This document shows, one piece after another, positions 12,017 through 22,668 of a DNA stretch of 64,000 bases. Origin of the DNA: Diospyros lotus. Taxonomy: Eukaryota > Streptophyta > Magnoliopsida > Ericales > Ebenaceae. The notes beneath the pieces were generated by a model. It saw only the letters and a program-made list of their open reading frames with translations. It searched no databases and was not told the origin of the DNA. The stretch lies in contig NC_068346.1 of NCBI RefSeq assembly GCF_014633365.1, positions 34,845,191 through 34,909,190 on the forward strand, written 5' to 3'. A program made the translations under genes and the position numbers. Every line of letters begins with the position of its first letter. Position 1 is the first letter of the stretch.

Positions 12017-14338
12017 ATGGCGATTACTGGGTGTGGAAGACTTAACTCGATCAATGTGGAGCTTGTTAAGTGGGAGAATCACCCATTCCTTGCCAATGGA
12101 TGAACGATATGGAGTGTCAACAATTCTGGGAGAAATACGCGATTCCCGAAGAGTGGGAGGTTGAGTTCAACACCAACCTCCGGGCCTGCCACCCCGTCAC
12201 CTGACGTATTTGCATCTACAAATGCGCCTTTGACCGGGGTTTCCGGCTGCCCCCCTGAGGGAGGGTCATGTCGCTTCTCCAACATCTTACCATCGTCCCA
12301 GCCTATCTGTCTCCCTTCGGATGGAGGTATCTGATGAGCTTCATCGTCATCTGCTGTACTGCCCTAGTGGAGCCTACATGAGAGCTCTTTGATTATTTTT
12401 TCACCACCAACCGCGATCCAAGTGGTTGGATCTCTATCTCGCCCAGGGTCATGAAGGAAGACTGCATCCTTAGGTTTAAGGAGCGTCCTGATCCCGATAT
12501 CCCCGCCACCTCGCTCATGTTCTCTAGGGGGTCCAAGGATTCAGATGACTGGAAAGAGCGCTTCATCTTCATCCACCCCAAAATGCCCAACTTAGCGCAA
12601 GAGGTTTGGACGGCGTGCAACAGGTGGACCTTGGATACTAAACACAAACGCCCGAATGTCGAGGCTATTCAGGAGCCATCCAGATGGATTATAGGCCCCA
12701 GCCGGGACTGGAAAAAAGATTGCTCTCCAACCCAATGCTTAGCCAGGCGAGCCTGGATGGTGAAAAATATGAGCGCTAAACTTTGCCTTTCCTTCTCACT
12801 TCTTTGTCCCCTTCATCTTTTTCCAACATTGATCTTCTTTATTTTCCCTGTGCAGTTGAAAATCTCTGGGAGATAACTTATTCTCCTATTACCAAGGGGA
12901 TGGTCTTGGATTTCTCCAAGAGCAAGGGTCTCTCGGCCCCCTCCAGAAGCAAGAAAATATCAGAGAAGGCTTCCAACCCTTCTCAAGGCAAAGGGCTCTT
13001 AGCGCCACCCGAGAAAGCTCTGAGGAACACTAGGAGTAAAGGTTCCTCGGCCTCTTCCAGATCAAGAAAAAAGGCAGAGGGGGATCTTCAGACCTTCCAA
13101 GAGGCTTCTAAGGACAGTGCTGAGGTGTGCTTGAAGAGCCCTTCCACGAGATCCCAAGCCCCAAAGAATAAGGACTCCCAACCTGCTCAACAACCGGTTG
13201 CAACAGCGTCCGTCCCCATGTAGAACCTACCCGAAGGTGATACCGAGACCATCGTCTAGGCTCTGGAGGCAACCAGGGCGGAGGCCTAGGGAGGTCGGCC
13301 GCCTGCAAGTACGGAGCCCCTTACAATGCCTCCCAACATTCCTATCCTTTCTGTTTTCAAGTGGATATTAACGTCTTTGGCACTAGAGGGGCGCCCAGGA
13401 TTAACAGGGGAAGCTTCGTTAGGGGAGGCCTCCGCACTATCCGCAAAGGAGATATTGGCCCGAAGAACGAAGCGACGGAGAATAGAGCCTACCTCTTCCC
13501 TACCTTCGACCGAAGCAACCTCTCCTCCCGAGGTGATCGAGGCCCCTGTTAAAGCTTTGGCCATTTTCAACGTTTCACCAATTCCAGGCGAACCAGACTA
13601 CTGTGCCGAGATTCTTAGGGTAATCGTTTGCTAGCTATTTTTCTTTGAGTTATTTTCTTACGAATAGGCCTTAACTCCTACCTTATCAATATTTTCCAGA
13701 ACCTCTTGGGTTTTCAAGATTCAATCACCCGGCGAGAATCAGAGTTCCGAGCCAGGATTACCTCATTGGAGTCCGAGGTTGAGAGGCTTTGAGGGATTGA
13801 GACCCTCTCTTCTAAAATGGCAAATCTTGAACACAGCGTACACATTCTCACCAAATCTGTTGAGCTGGTGCAAAAGGAGGCCTAACTTGCTAATGAGGCT
13901 GAAGTTCAAGCTCGCGAGGATCTGGTGCTAGTTCAGAGGAATATGCTAGAAGCTAACCAGGCTAATTCTAAGCTTGGGGAGGAACTGGATGCCATGAAGG
14001 GTGCAAATGACCTGCTCCGAGAGAATGTAAAGAAACTCACATTGGAGTTGAAGAAGGCCAAGAAAGGGCAGGTCGAGGCGATGGAGTCCTATTCTCGGTG
14101 TAAGGAAAACCTTCGCACAGCTCACACCCAGCTTCAATCCGCCCTCAAGAATGCCCGCGTGGCCTTTCGAAATGGTCGCGAGAATTTTCGAAGTTACGAA
14201 GCTTATGCTGCGGAGCTAGAAGGGGTTCTTCGAGGTGGATTCGAGCATATGAAGAAACTTGCGAATGAACGCTTTCCGAACCTAGATGTGGACTCCATTT
14301 CCTTCGATGTTTTAGCAGCTTTATCTTCCTTAGAGTAG
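12017..14338 (+). pseudogene. Antisense extra ORF (aORF) of element 1, decayed, with intron-like gaps
   Basis: The start at 12017 (MAITG...) parallels 48358 in element 2. Recognisable pieces are SRGSKDSDDWKERFIF...WTLDTKHKRPN (12451-12876), then a gap with acceptor TTTCCCTGTGCAG (about 12844-12856) leading to ENLWEITYSPIT. Next comes a Ser/Lys-rich linker to about 13223. A second gap ends in TTTTCCAG (about 13692-13699) before NLLGFQDSITRRESE, followed by a coiled coil with ERFPNLDVDSISFDV near the end (13925-14338). The first 430 bp are frameshifted and contain stops. It belongs to the uncharacterised 'putative gypsy type transposon' family of Tat elements; its function is unknown. Confidence 0.7.
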
Positions 14339-14559
14339 ATGCTTTTGCACTCAAGCTTGATACTTTAATAAAATTTAAAATTTTCTTGCTTGGTTTCGAA
14401 AATTTTTCTTTATTTGAATGTTACCTGTCTTAAATAATTTCCCTTGCTGTTAGAGACAAAAATCTCTTAGGGATCAGATTTGATCCTTTGCTTTTTTGGA
14501 GGCTTTAACCTTCGCTTTTTAGGAGGTTTTGGGGCCTCCCGAAGATCACATCTGATCTC

Positions 14560-14880
14560 TTCGTTTTTGTCACAGGTTCGGGCCCCCCCTCGAGGATCAT
14601 ATCTGATCCATTTGTTTACATTGAGGGTTCAAGCCCCCTACCGAGGATCATGTCTGATCCTTTTTTCTTTGTTGAGGGTTTGAGCCCCCCAAGGATCATG
14701 TCTAATCATTTTTTCTTTGTTGAGGGTTCGGGCCCCCCGAGGATCACATTTGATCTTTTTTCCTTTGTCGAGGGTTCGGGCCCCCCGAGGATGACATCTG
14801 ATCCTTTTTTCTTTGTCGATGGTTCTGGCCCCCCAAGGATCATATTTGATCCCTTCGTTTTTTATCAGGGGTAGCCCCTT
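14560..14880 (+). repeat. 48-bp minisatellite in element 1
   Basis: About six copies of a 48-bp unit, of the form GAGGGTTCGGG-CCCCCCGAGGATCA-CATCTGATCC-TTTTTCTTTGTC. Because 48 is a multiple of three, the plus strand stays open across the array (14650-14874) and would read a 16-residue repeat like SGPPRITSDPFFFVEG. It lies just after the extra ORF and before the integrase 3' end. Element 2 has the same repeat at 50830-51130. Confidence 0.9.
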
Positions 14881-15039
14881 GAGGTTTTTTGCAATGAGGA
14901 GCTTTAACTAATGGGAGAGAAAAATAAATTTATTTCAGGAACCATAGTTAATAAAGAACATCACTGATAGAATTTCCTCAAAATTCTATATGTTCCAAGT
15001 GTTTTTAACTGGTACACCCTCGGGGTCTGGAGTTTGTAA

Positions 15040-18000
15040 GCCCTAGGGATGAGGGCTTCCATTATCTTGAAAGGACCTTCCCAGTTCGACGTCAACTTGT
15101 TCGCTTCTCAGGCACCTCGAACATCTACCAGGAAGGAAACTCCGAGCTCTTACCCTTTGGTTATAGTATCTTTCGATACGCCAATTGTAGGCAGCTTGTC
15201 GAATAATTACCTTCTCACAAAGTTCATCAAGGAGGTCTAAGTTATCTATCAGATTATGCTCGTTGGACTCGGGGCTGAAGAGCTCCACCCTTAGGGTAAG
15301 TACTCCTATCTCGACTGGGATTAATGCTTCCGAACCATAACATAGGCCTAAGGGAGTCTTGCCCTTAGATACCTTCACGGTGGTCCGGTAAGACCATAGA
15401 ATACCCGATAATTCTTCCACCCAGCTACCATCTGCCTTATCAACGCGTGCCTTTAGACCATACAACAAAGTTCTATTAACGAGCTCAATTTGGCTGTTGG
15501 CCTACGGATGGGCCACCGAAGTAAAATGCTACCTTATTCCCAACTCTTGGCACCATTCTTGGATAGACCGGTCAGTGAACTGAGTGTCGTTATCAGAAAT
15601 TAGAACTCGTGAAATCCCGAAGTGACATACCACATTCTTTGCTTTACTCGGGGAGCAGTAAAGCTATCGATTCGGCCTCAACCCACTTCGTGAAATAATC
15701 TATGACAGCAATGATATATCTAACCTGCCCAGCTGTCGGGGGGAAAGGGCCCAGGATGTCGATGCCCCATTGAGCAAAGGGGCAAGGTGTAGCCAGATGA
15801 GTTAAAGTGACAGCTGGTATGCGAACCAAGTTAGAGGTTCATTGGCATCTATCGTAGGTCCTGACCAGCTGCTCTGAGTCCTTCACCATTGTCGGCTAAT
15901 AGTACTCTTGCTGAAAAGCTTTCTAGCTGAGGGTTCGGGCCCCGATGTGACTTCCACATATGCCTTCATAATCTCCCTTAGGATATAGTCTACTTCGCGA
16001 GGCCTGATGCACTTGAGCAACGGTTGCGAGAATAACCTCTTGTAAGGTTCCCCGTTAACTAGTACGAAACTTCGGGCCTTCATTCGGACTTCTCGGGCTT
16101 CCAAGTCATCCTTGGGAAGTTTTTCCTCCTTCAAGTATAATAACAAAGGATCGACCCAACTGGGTTCGTCTTCCACACATAACTAATCGACGAACTCTTC
16201 GATGCTCTTTTGTGGTAAAGACTCAATCCAGATCTCTCTAGAGCTCTTAGGAAAAGAGGAAGAGGCGATCCGAGACAATAGATCTGCTTCCGTGTTCATG
16301 GCCAGAGGGACATACTCCACCTTCACTGACTGAAAACGCGCGATCAGTTCCCTAACCATAGCCAGGTATTTTGCCATATGACCTTCTCAAGCCTCATACT
16401 CCCCGTTTACTTGTTGTACTACCAAATTAGAGTCAGAGCTTACCTTGATTCGCTGCGCTCCCAATTGTTTAGCTAATCTCAATCCTGTTAACAAGGCCTC
16501 ATATTCAGCCTCGTTATTAGATACTCGGAACTCGAAATGCAAGGCATAGGGCCATGCTTGCCCATCAGGACTTCTGATTATCAGCCCTGCTCCGCCACAG
16601 CCCGAGGTCAAGCTCATATCTATAGCCAACATCCATTGCCTCTGATCCTCTTCCGAAGCTTCTGGGGATTCTATCCCTTCGACAATGAAGTCTGCTAATG
16701 CTTGGGCTTTGATGGCCGACCGAGGCTTGTACTCAATATCAAAAGTTGTGAGCTCCATTGCCCATTTCAACATCCTTCCTAAGAGCTCTGGTTTGCTAAG
16801 AACCTGCCTCAAAGGTTGGTTAGTAAGCACAATAATGGTATGAGCTTGAAAATAGAGTCAAAGTTTCCTCGCCGAGACCACCAAGGCAAAGGCTAACTTC
16901 TCCATGGGAGAATACTAAACCTCCGCTCCTGTCAACCGCTTACTGGCATAGTAGACGAGCCTCTGCCTTTTATATTCTTCTCGAACTAGCACCGAACTCA
17001 CAGCTTCTTCGGCTACCGCCAAATAAAGATACATCGGTTCTCCTTGTTGTGGCTTAGCGAGGACTGGAGGCAAGGCTAGATGTTCCTTCAACTTGTTAAA
17101 AAATTCCTGACATTCAGCGTCCCAAACAAAATTCTTCGCCTTCAATAGGACCTTATAGAAGGGATGACCCTTTTCCGCCAATCGAGAGAGGAATCTTCCT
17201 AAGGCTGTCATTCTTCTTGTAAGGCTTTGCACTTCCTTGATATTTCTCGGGACCGGCATGTCCATAATGGCTTAACCTTGGTTGGGTTTACCTTAATCCC
17301 TTGGTGATGAACTATATAACCCAAAAATTTTCCTGCAGAAACGCCAAAAGCACATTTGACATGATTAAGCTTTACATGAAACTTACGAAGGATTTGGAAG
17401 CACTCCTCCAAATCTAGGGGATGATGTTTGGCGACGAGACTTTTCACCAGCATGTCATCCACATAAGCTTCCATATTCTGACCAAGCTGGTGCTGAAACA
17501 ACTTATTCACCAGGTGCTGGTATGTGGCTCCCGTATTCTTCAAGTCGAATGACATTATTGTGTAACAGTAGGTTACTTTATTGGTGATGAATGACGTCTT
17601 CTCCTGATCTTCGGGGTGCAATGGGATCTAGTGGTACCTCTGGAAGGCATCTAAAAAACTCACCAGCAAACAACTAGCAGTCCCATCAATCAGGGCATCT
17701 ATTCGAGGAATAGGGTAGCTATCCTTCGGGTAAGCCTTTTTAAGATCAGTGAAGTCAATACAAAGCCTCCACTTGTCCTCTCCTTTAGGCACCAGCACCA
17801 CATTTGCTAACCATTCAGGATAATCAACCTCCCGAATGTACTGCGTCTCCATCAATTTAGCGACTTCAGCATCAGTCGCTCTGGCTCTTTCTAGGGCAAA
17901 ACTTCGCTTCTTCTGCTTAACTGGTTGGAAACTCGGACGTATTCCCAACCTATGCATCATGACCTCTAAATTAACCCCCGACATATCTTGGGTAGTCCAT

Positions 18001-18200
18001 GCGAAGACGTCTTCATACTGCCGAAAGAGGGCTAAGATTTGACCCCTTAACGAGTCTTTTAACTCAGCACTTATCTTTATGCAACAATCTGGACAATCTT
18101 CCCTTAAGGGTACCTCCTCCAGCTTGTCCACTGGCTCTGCTGTTTTTGGATCTTCCGACCCTTCCAATAGAAAACTGACCTCCTGTGGGGGACTCTCCTC
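15040..18200 (-). pseudogene. Element 1 pol: reverse transcriptase, RNase H and integrase (broken)
   Basis: Order on the minus strand: reverse transcriptase from about 18160 (KLMETQYIREVDYPEWLANVVLVPKG; KWRLCIDFTDLKKA; SFLDAFQ; MSFDLKNTGATYQ; then the catalytic YVDDMLVKS at about 17450). Next are connection and RNase H (VYYASKRLTGAEV; LTNQPLRQVLSKPELLGRMLKWAMELTTFDIEYKPRSAIKAQALADF), a second RNase H-like part (SLTSGCGGAGLIIRSPDG; NNEAEYEALLTGLRLAKQL; SDSNLVVQQVNGEYEA), and integrase (YFTKWVEAE at about 15680; C-terminus 15043-15468). Reading frames change near 17210-17270, 16900, 16380, 15880 and 15640, so no intact polyprotein remains. Two adjacent RNase H-like modules are typical of Tat elements. 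Confidence 0.88.
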
Positions 18201-18206
18201 CTTCTC

Positions 18207-18970
18207 TCATCGGGAGTTCCTTCGCTGACTAGGAGCTTTTTCTCGCGGCATTTTTTCTTTCATCTTAGCACCCCTTGCTACGCCTATGGAGGCCATGTAA
18301 CATTCGCAAGCTGAGTGCAAATCTCCTCGCACCTCGCCTATCCCACCAGTTGTAGGAAAATTTATCATCATATGATATGTGCTAGGAATAGCCTGAAGAG
18401 CGTTGAGTCGGGAGCTTCCCATAATCATGTTATAAGTCACAGGAACATCTGCCACCAGGACATCCAGCATGACCTGGGAGGTTCGGGAACCCTTTCCCAA
18501 GGTTTGTGGAAGCTAAATGACCCCATTTGAATATACTGCTTCCCCCCATCAAATCCCACCAAGGGGACCCGAGCCGGCCTTAGCTGCTCCATCTTGTACC
18601 CCATGCCCAAGAAGGCTTGTCTATACAAAATTTCTGAAGAACTATCCAGGTCCACGAGGATCCACCAAAGCTCCCACCTTCCAAGTTCGACTGTTATTAC
18701 CAGCAGATCATTTCGGTTCGGGTACTCGGGGAGGTCACTATTCGAAAAAGAGATCGTTTCCCCCCTCCTCGACCTCTTCTTCCTCGAGATTTGGCTACTC
18801 GTTGCAACCTTTTCGCCCTTCGCCCCTTGGACTTCCCGCGCAGCTAGCGTATGAAATACTCGGGGCTGAGGAGGATCTTCCGCCGCCTGCGGTGGTCTCT
18901 CCCTTCGAGGCGAATGCCAAACTCGGTCTCGCCCTTCGGCCCGATCCCTTCTGGTGGAGGGATTGCGCAA
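18207..18970 (-). pseudogene. Element 1 protease region
   Basis: The minus strand encodes an aspartic-protease-like region with LVITVELGRWELWWILVDLDSSSEILYRQAFLGMGYKMEQL. The usual catalytic D-[ST]-G is replaced: the site reads VDLDSSSEIL, where element 2 has VDPGSSSEIL. A following part (TSQVMLDVLVADVPVTYNMIMGSSRLNAL) matches element 2. A frameshift separates the two parts near 18440-18500. The copy is inactive. Confidence 0.7.
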
Positions 18971-19329
18971 CCGCGAACGCCGCTCCCTCCCCCTTCGGGG
19001 ATATACTTCCCTATCAACATAATTTCTAAGGAAGCCTCGATTAATCAGCTCCTAGATCTCTTATTTCAACTGGTGACATTCCTCCATATTGTGATTATGA
19101 TCTCGATGGAAGCGATAATACTTATTCCGATTCCTTTTGTCAAACGACGCTTTCATCGGTCAGGGCTTCTTCAGATAGTCCTTGTCCTCGATAGTGGCGA
19201 GGATCTTCGCTCTTGGGGCCGTCATAGGGGTAAAACTGGTCAACTCCCACCAAGGACGATGCTTCTCTTTTTTATCCTCCTTTCGACCCTCGCTTTTATG
19301 TTTTTGGGGATTTTTTTTTCTTTTTCTCA

Positions 19330-20304
19330 GTGTGCTCTGCCTTTTTTGCCTGCATAACCTCCTTGGCATTAATGTACTTCGTGGCCCGGCCTAAGATATC
19401 CATAAATGTAAGTGGGGGAGTTTTAGCCAGTGATTGAGCGAAGGGACCGGGCCTTAGGGCATCTGGAATGCCACGATAGCGACACTATGGTCAACGTTTT
19501 CAATGCTCAGAGCTTCCATATTGAAACGCGAGACAAAATCCTTCAAAGATTCACCTTAGTTCTACTTCAGGCTCACAAGGGCCATGGTGGACCTTCGGTG
19601 CCTTCGAATAGTTACAAAGTGGGCTAGAAAACTAACCCGAAGTTGCGCAAAATTAGCTACCGAGTGATGGACTAGGTTTGAATACCAGGCACGCGCGTGC
19701 CCCTCCAGTGTTGCCAGGAAGACTTTACACCACATTACATCAGAGGCATCTTACACCATCATATGGGAGGTAAAAAGATCTAGGTAGTCCCCGCATAAGG
19801 CTTGATGGCCGGAATGCGTACGCGCTCAGGTAGTATGGCCGCCATGATTTCCGGACTAAGGGGTTGGTTCACCATCGTCCCCTGAGACTCACTTAGCTTT
19901 GGCTTTAGGGCTGCAATCTCTTCCTTCAACTGCCGTAACCTCCTCTCCTGCTGTTGTTGCGCATACGACATGCTAGAAGACTCTGCAGCCTCCCTATGCT
20001 CGTCCTCCCGATCGCACCCCTGAGGGTCCCCCTCGTGCAAGCAAGATTCCTCATCCCTCGGGGGTTCTTGCCTCCCTTCCGCCTGAGAATGATAGTCTTG
20101 CTAGTGCTGGTGGTCCAAGAAGCTAGTGAGCAACTTCGTCAAGCACTGAACCTGATTCTCCAAAAGCGTAATTCAATCAGGTAGGGGAGGAGGGTCATCT
20201 GGACTACAGTCTTTCCCCTGCAAGCTCCTTGGAGGATTATTCTGGCTCGGTTCCGGGGCGAGGTTACCACCGGCAGCCCGAGTCTGTTGTCTTCTAGTCG
20301 CCAT
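19330..20304 (-). pseudogene. Element 1 gag (broken)
   Basis: The start ATG on the minus strand is at 20304-20302, opening MATRRQQTRAAGGNL, almost the same as element 2. It continues with a Gln/Arg-rich coiled coil (QQQQERRLRQLKEEIAALKPK) and the conserved RVRIPAIKPYAGTT segment (about 19800). A gag core follows with matches to MWCKVFLATLEGHARAWY (about 19680-19740). Stops interrupt it before the end. gag forms the particle in which the element is copied. Confidence 0.75.
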
Positions 20305-20392
20305 CAAAACGGAGAAAATAACTTAACCGTCACAGCAAGTCGTATTGGAGAGACAAAAAAGAAAATGCCTCGGCCCCACGGTGGGCGCCAAT

Positions 20393-20491
20393 TGATGATG
20401 AGGTAGCCAATCACCTTCATCTACCTCAACCTGAGTACCTATAATGGAGAGACAGAAAAGAAAATGCCTCGACCCCACGGTGGGCGCCAAT
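20393..20491 (-). repeat. 99-bp duplicated LTR-end plus primer-binding-site segment
   Basis: Just inside the 5' LTR of element 1 a second TGATGATGAGGTAGCC start occurs at 20393, 99 bp before the true LTR start at 20492. The segment holds about 45 bp of LTR end, then jumps to GGAGAGACAGAAAAGAAAATGCCTC and a complete primer binding site. The result is two binding-site copies (20373-20390 and 20473-20489), both followed by AT and TGATGATGAGG. Confidence 0.85.
20473..20489 (-). other. Primer binding site of element 1 (tRNA-Lys type)
   Basis: The plus strand reads CCCCACGGTGGGCGCCA, identical to the 3' end of plant tRNA-Lys(CUU) including CCA. The minus strand is therefore its complement, placed 2 nt from the LTR end at 20492. 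A second, better copy (18 nt, 20373-20390) lies 99 bp inside. Confidence 0.8.
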
Positions 20492-21040
20492 TGATGATGA
20501 GGTAGCCGATCACCTTCGTTTGCCTCAACCTGAGTACCTGCAATGGAGTCGGGGACTTGCTCCCCCAGTATCCCTCCGATGTTTGAGTCAGATTACTAAA
20601 ATATCTTTAACACAAAAGAGTGCGATTTTAGAGTAGAAAGAGAGAGAGAAAAATATCTGATCCCCTACTCGTTGTCGGTCATCTCCCTTTTATTCTCCTG
20701 CTAAGGTAAGGATCATCTTTCAAATTACCGGGATCCTTATCCCGCTCTTTGTGGAGCTGGGATCCTACTGGTATGGACTCCATAATCGCTTCTTAGAAGT
20801 TCGGGGTAGTTTCCATCTCCATGAACCTCGGTGGGATGGTTGATCCCAAGGAATCCGGAGAATCCTCGTCGAACAATAGGCTAGCTGGTATGGTGATATG
20901 CATGTGCCACGTGTCTCCTCTGGACTCGAGTAGGATGACGCCAGCGGAGTATCTCATTGGTGTGCACGTGGCACTGCTGCCAATAACTATATTCCCGAGA
21001 TATTAGAGTAATTATAGACTCGAGGGGGTTACCCTCATCA
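20492..21040 (-). repeat. 5' LTR of gypsy element 1
   Basis: 549 bp, TGATGATGAGG...CCCTCATCA, followed directly by the CCCTC target duplication at 21041-21045. It pairs with 11065-11618, with visible substitutions between the two, so this is not a very recent insertion. Confidence 0.9.
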
Positions 21041-21534
21041 CCCTCTTAGCCACAAAATGTCCCCATGGACCATGACCGTCAAAAATCCCACAAAATATCA
21101 TGTTTTCTTCGCATCCAAATCCCTACAACCAAACAAACACAATCCATATTTATCGACTTAAAGTGAAAAAATGAACCAAAATTTCATTTCTTTTCTCATA
21201 TGCGAAGTTTCAATTCCTTCTTGAACATATCTTCTCATGATCAAAGAAAGATTAGGATCATAAATTCTGCAGATTCTCCAAGGCATATCTCCCACACAAT
21301 GACGCGATCTTGGCTCAATCCTTTCTCGCCTCTTCCGGAGAAAATCGATGCAAAATCGTCCGATCCTTCAACATTAACAGTCCCTGATGAAGTCCTTAAT
21401 ATCAAATCATGCTTCTTCCCTTCACTCTCCATCACCTTTACAGCTTCTGCTCCACCACAATACCCAGAATTCCGCCCGCCCTTCATCAACAGTGACCTTG
21501 CTATTCCATTGAACATGGCTGACATATGCCCCAT
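21041..21534 (-). pseudogene. PP2C phosphatase pseudogene: exon 1 and start of exon 2
   Basis: Plant type 2C protein phosphatases are Mg/Mn-dependent Ser/Thr phosphatases. Exon 1 (21534-21289, minus) begins MGHMSAMFNGIARS and contains LILRTSSGTVNVEGSDDFASIFS, RGEKGLSQDR and VIVWE. Exon 2 (from 21122) gives GFGCEENMIFCGIFDGHGPWGHFVAK, including the metal-binding DGHG, then is cut by element 1 and resumes at 11064. The upstream in-frame M at 21570 is less likely because family proteins start MGH. The exon 1 donor reads GAG|ATATGC where GAG|GTATGC would be expected, so splicing is probably lost; the acceptor TTGTAG is intact. With the insertion, the TGA in exon 2 and the missing 3' exons, this is a pseudogene. 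Confidence 0.85.
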
Positions 21535-22276
21535 ACTGCACCTCGTCGGCACCAATTCAATTCCCACCACAATAAGCTATTTATTCTAACTTGTGGCAAG
21601 TTAAAAATGCTATGTATAGATCACATGAATGCCGAACTGAATTTTGATACACCTAGCTGTCTAAGTAAATGAGTCAAGAGTCAAAAATAAGTGAACTATA
21701 CGTATCACTTGAGAATACAAGAGTCAAAAAGCTATAAGCAACTAAAACTTTTGAAAGTGGATAAAAACAGAAACGATGAATCTGGTAGAGACCAAAAGAT
21801 CATGCTAAGTTCACCAAAAGCAGGGAGTCTCCATTTTTTAATGGAGTTCCCACTACATGCAAGCTACTATTGTTTGGTATCCAAGAAAGTGCACAAACAG
21901 TAGAGTAGAGAAAATCTTCACCGCCCCGAATCTTGAGCAATCCCACTTTTCAGACCCCGACAAACGAATACCAACCAATAAAATCAAAACCCTTCTAGCT
22001 ACGCCTACGCCCGTGGCAACCTAAGAAAACAGATAATTTTCGTTTCTTTTCCGTTATTTTTTTTTTTCCATTTTCTCAGCAACCAAGCAGGGGCCACTCT
22101 CGTAAACAGCCAAACAACCAGAACCTACAGATAAAACCCAGATGGAATTAGAGGGTGAGAAACGGGGAGACCTTGTTTTCTGGCGGGTCTGACCTCTAAA
22201 AATGGGAGAATACTAGGTCGGAAGCCGAGAAACGGGGCTAGAAATGGATATATTTCTAGCGGGATTGTGCTGCTGA
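21535..22276 (-). promoter_or_regulatory. Likely 5' leader and upstream region of the PP2C pseudogene
   Basis: No ORF of note. On the minus strand the stretch at 22260-22000 looks like a transcribed leader: pyrimidine-rich, with GTAGGTTCTGG that could be a leader-intron donor, and GGTTGCTGAGAAAATGG. This reading is inferred from position upstream of exon 1 and composition only. Confidence 0.35.
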
Positions 22277-22300
22277 TATCATACTCACTGAGTTCAACCT
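22277..22300 (-). repeat. 24-bp copy of gypsy RNase H-proximal sequence
   Basis: These 24 bases match 10837-10860, inside the gypsy remnant on the other side of the pseudogene, at 23 of 24 positions in the same orientation. A few more matching bases extend it on the left (GCTG-TATC). Nothing longer from that gypsy element is visible here. Confidence 0.6.
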
Positions 22301-22412
22301 ATGCCCCTTTGTCTTCCTTGCTATTGTTTGCTAGTTGTAGCTGGCAACCGCCATCACCATTGCAGTTGCTGGCCCATAGTGGCAGTAGTTTGTCAGGTTT
22401 TGCATAGTCACT

Positions 22413-22668
22413 GTGTTTTTTTTTTTTTAATTACGTCTCATTACTAGCATCCCAGCCACTCCGTCCCTATAATTACATTGAGAAGCTAAATCAATGGATG
22501 TATCTAAGTGATCAAGATGGTAGGTCTAAGCACCACTAATATCACTCCTAAAGTCCTCTCCAAAAGAAAGCATTCTGCTTCTCTCAAGAATCGAACCCAT
22601 ACTAACAACCTCCAAACAAGCTTTTCAATCTACCCTTTTACTGCTTAACTATGCCCCTAGGAGCAAAA
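22413..22668 (-). mobile_element. Candidate tRNA-derived SINE with poly(A) tail
   Basis: On the minus strand the unit starts near CCTAGGGGCATAGTTAAGCAGTAAAAGG (about 22668-22640, an A-box-like region) and has GGTTCGATTCTTGAGAG (B box, about 22590). It ends in a run of A at 22413-22428. Size (about 250 bp), box order and tail fit a plant SINE. No clear target duplication was found, so the boundaries are approximate. Confidence 0.5.

Larger units (their letters stand above)
11065..21040 (-). mobile_element. Full-length Tat-like Ty3/gypsy element 1 (9976 bp), inserted in a PP2C exon
   Basis: LTRs lie at 11065-11618 and 20492-21040, both starting TGATGATG. The right one ends CATCA and the left one CATTA. 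The insertion duplicated CCCTC. The coding strand is minus: primer binding site near 20473-20489, gag, protease, reverse transcriptase, RNase H, integrase. A plus-strand extra ORF (12017-14338) and a 48-bp minisatellite lie between integrase and the 3' LTR. gag-pol is broken by many stops and frameshifts, so the copy is probably inactive. Its organisation matches element 2 at 47430-57311 and the two belong to related families. Lineage (Tat) is inferred from the extra antisense ORF, the RNase H arrangement and overall layout. Confidence 0.92.

Noticed and set aside
14480..14874. Open plus-strand frames with repeated SGPPRI...DPFFFVEG as a repeat protein gene
   Set aside because: A 48-bp minisatellite explains the periodic open frame. 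No upstream start or other domain supports translation.
21288..21300. A U12-type AT-AC intron at the PP2C exon 1 end
   Set aside because: The sequence ATATGCC is not the ATATCCTT consensus and the acceptor is AG. A mutated GT donor is simpler.
22413..22668. A functional tRNA gene from the A/B-box-like motifs
   Set aside because: No cloverleaf can be formed by eye, and the poly(A) tail and length indicate a SINE.
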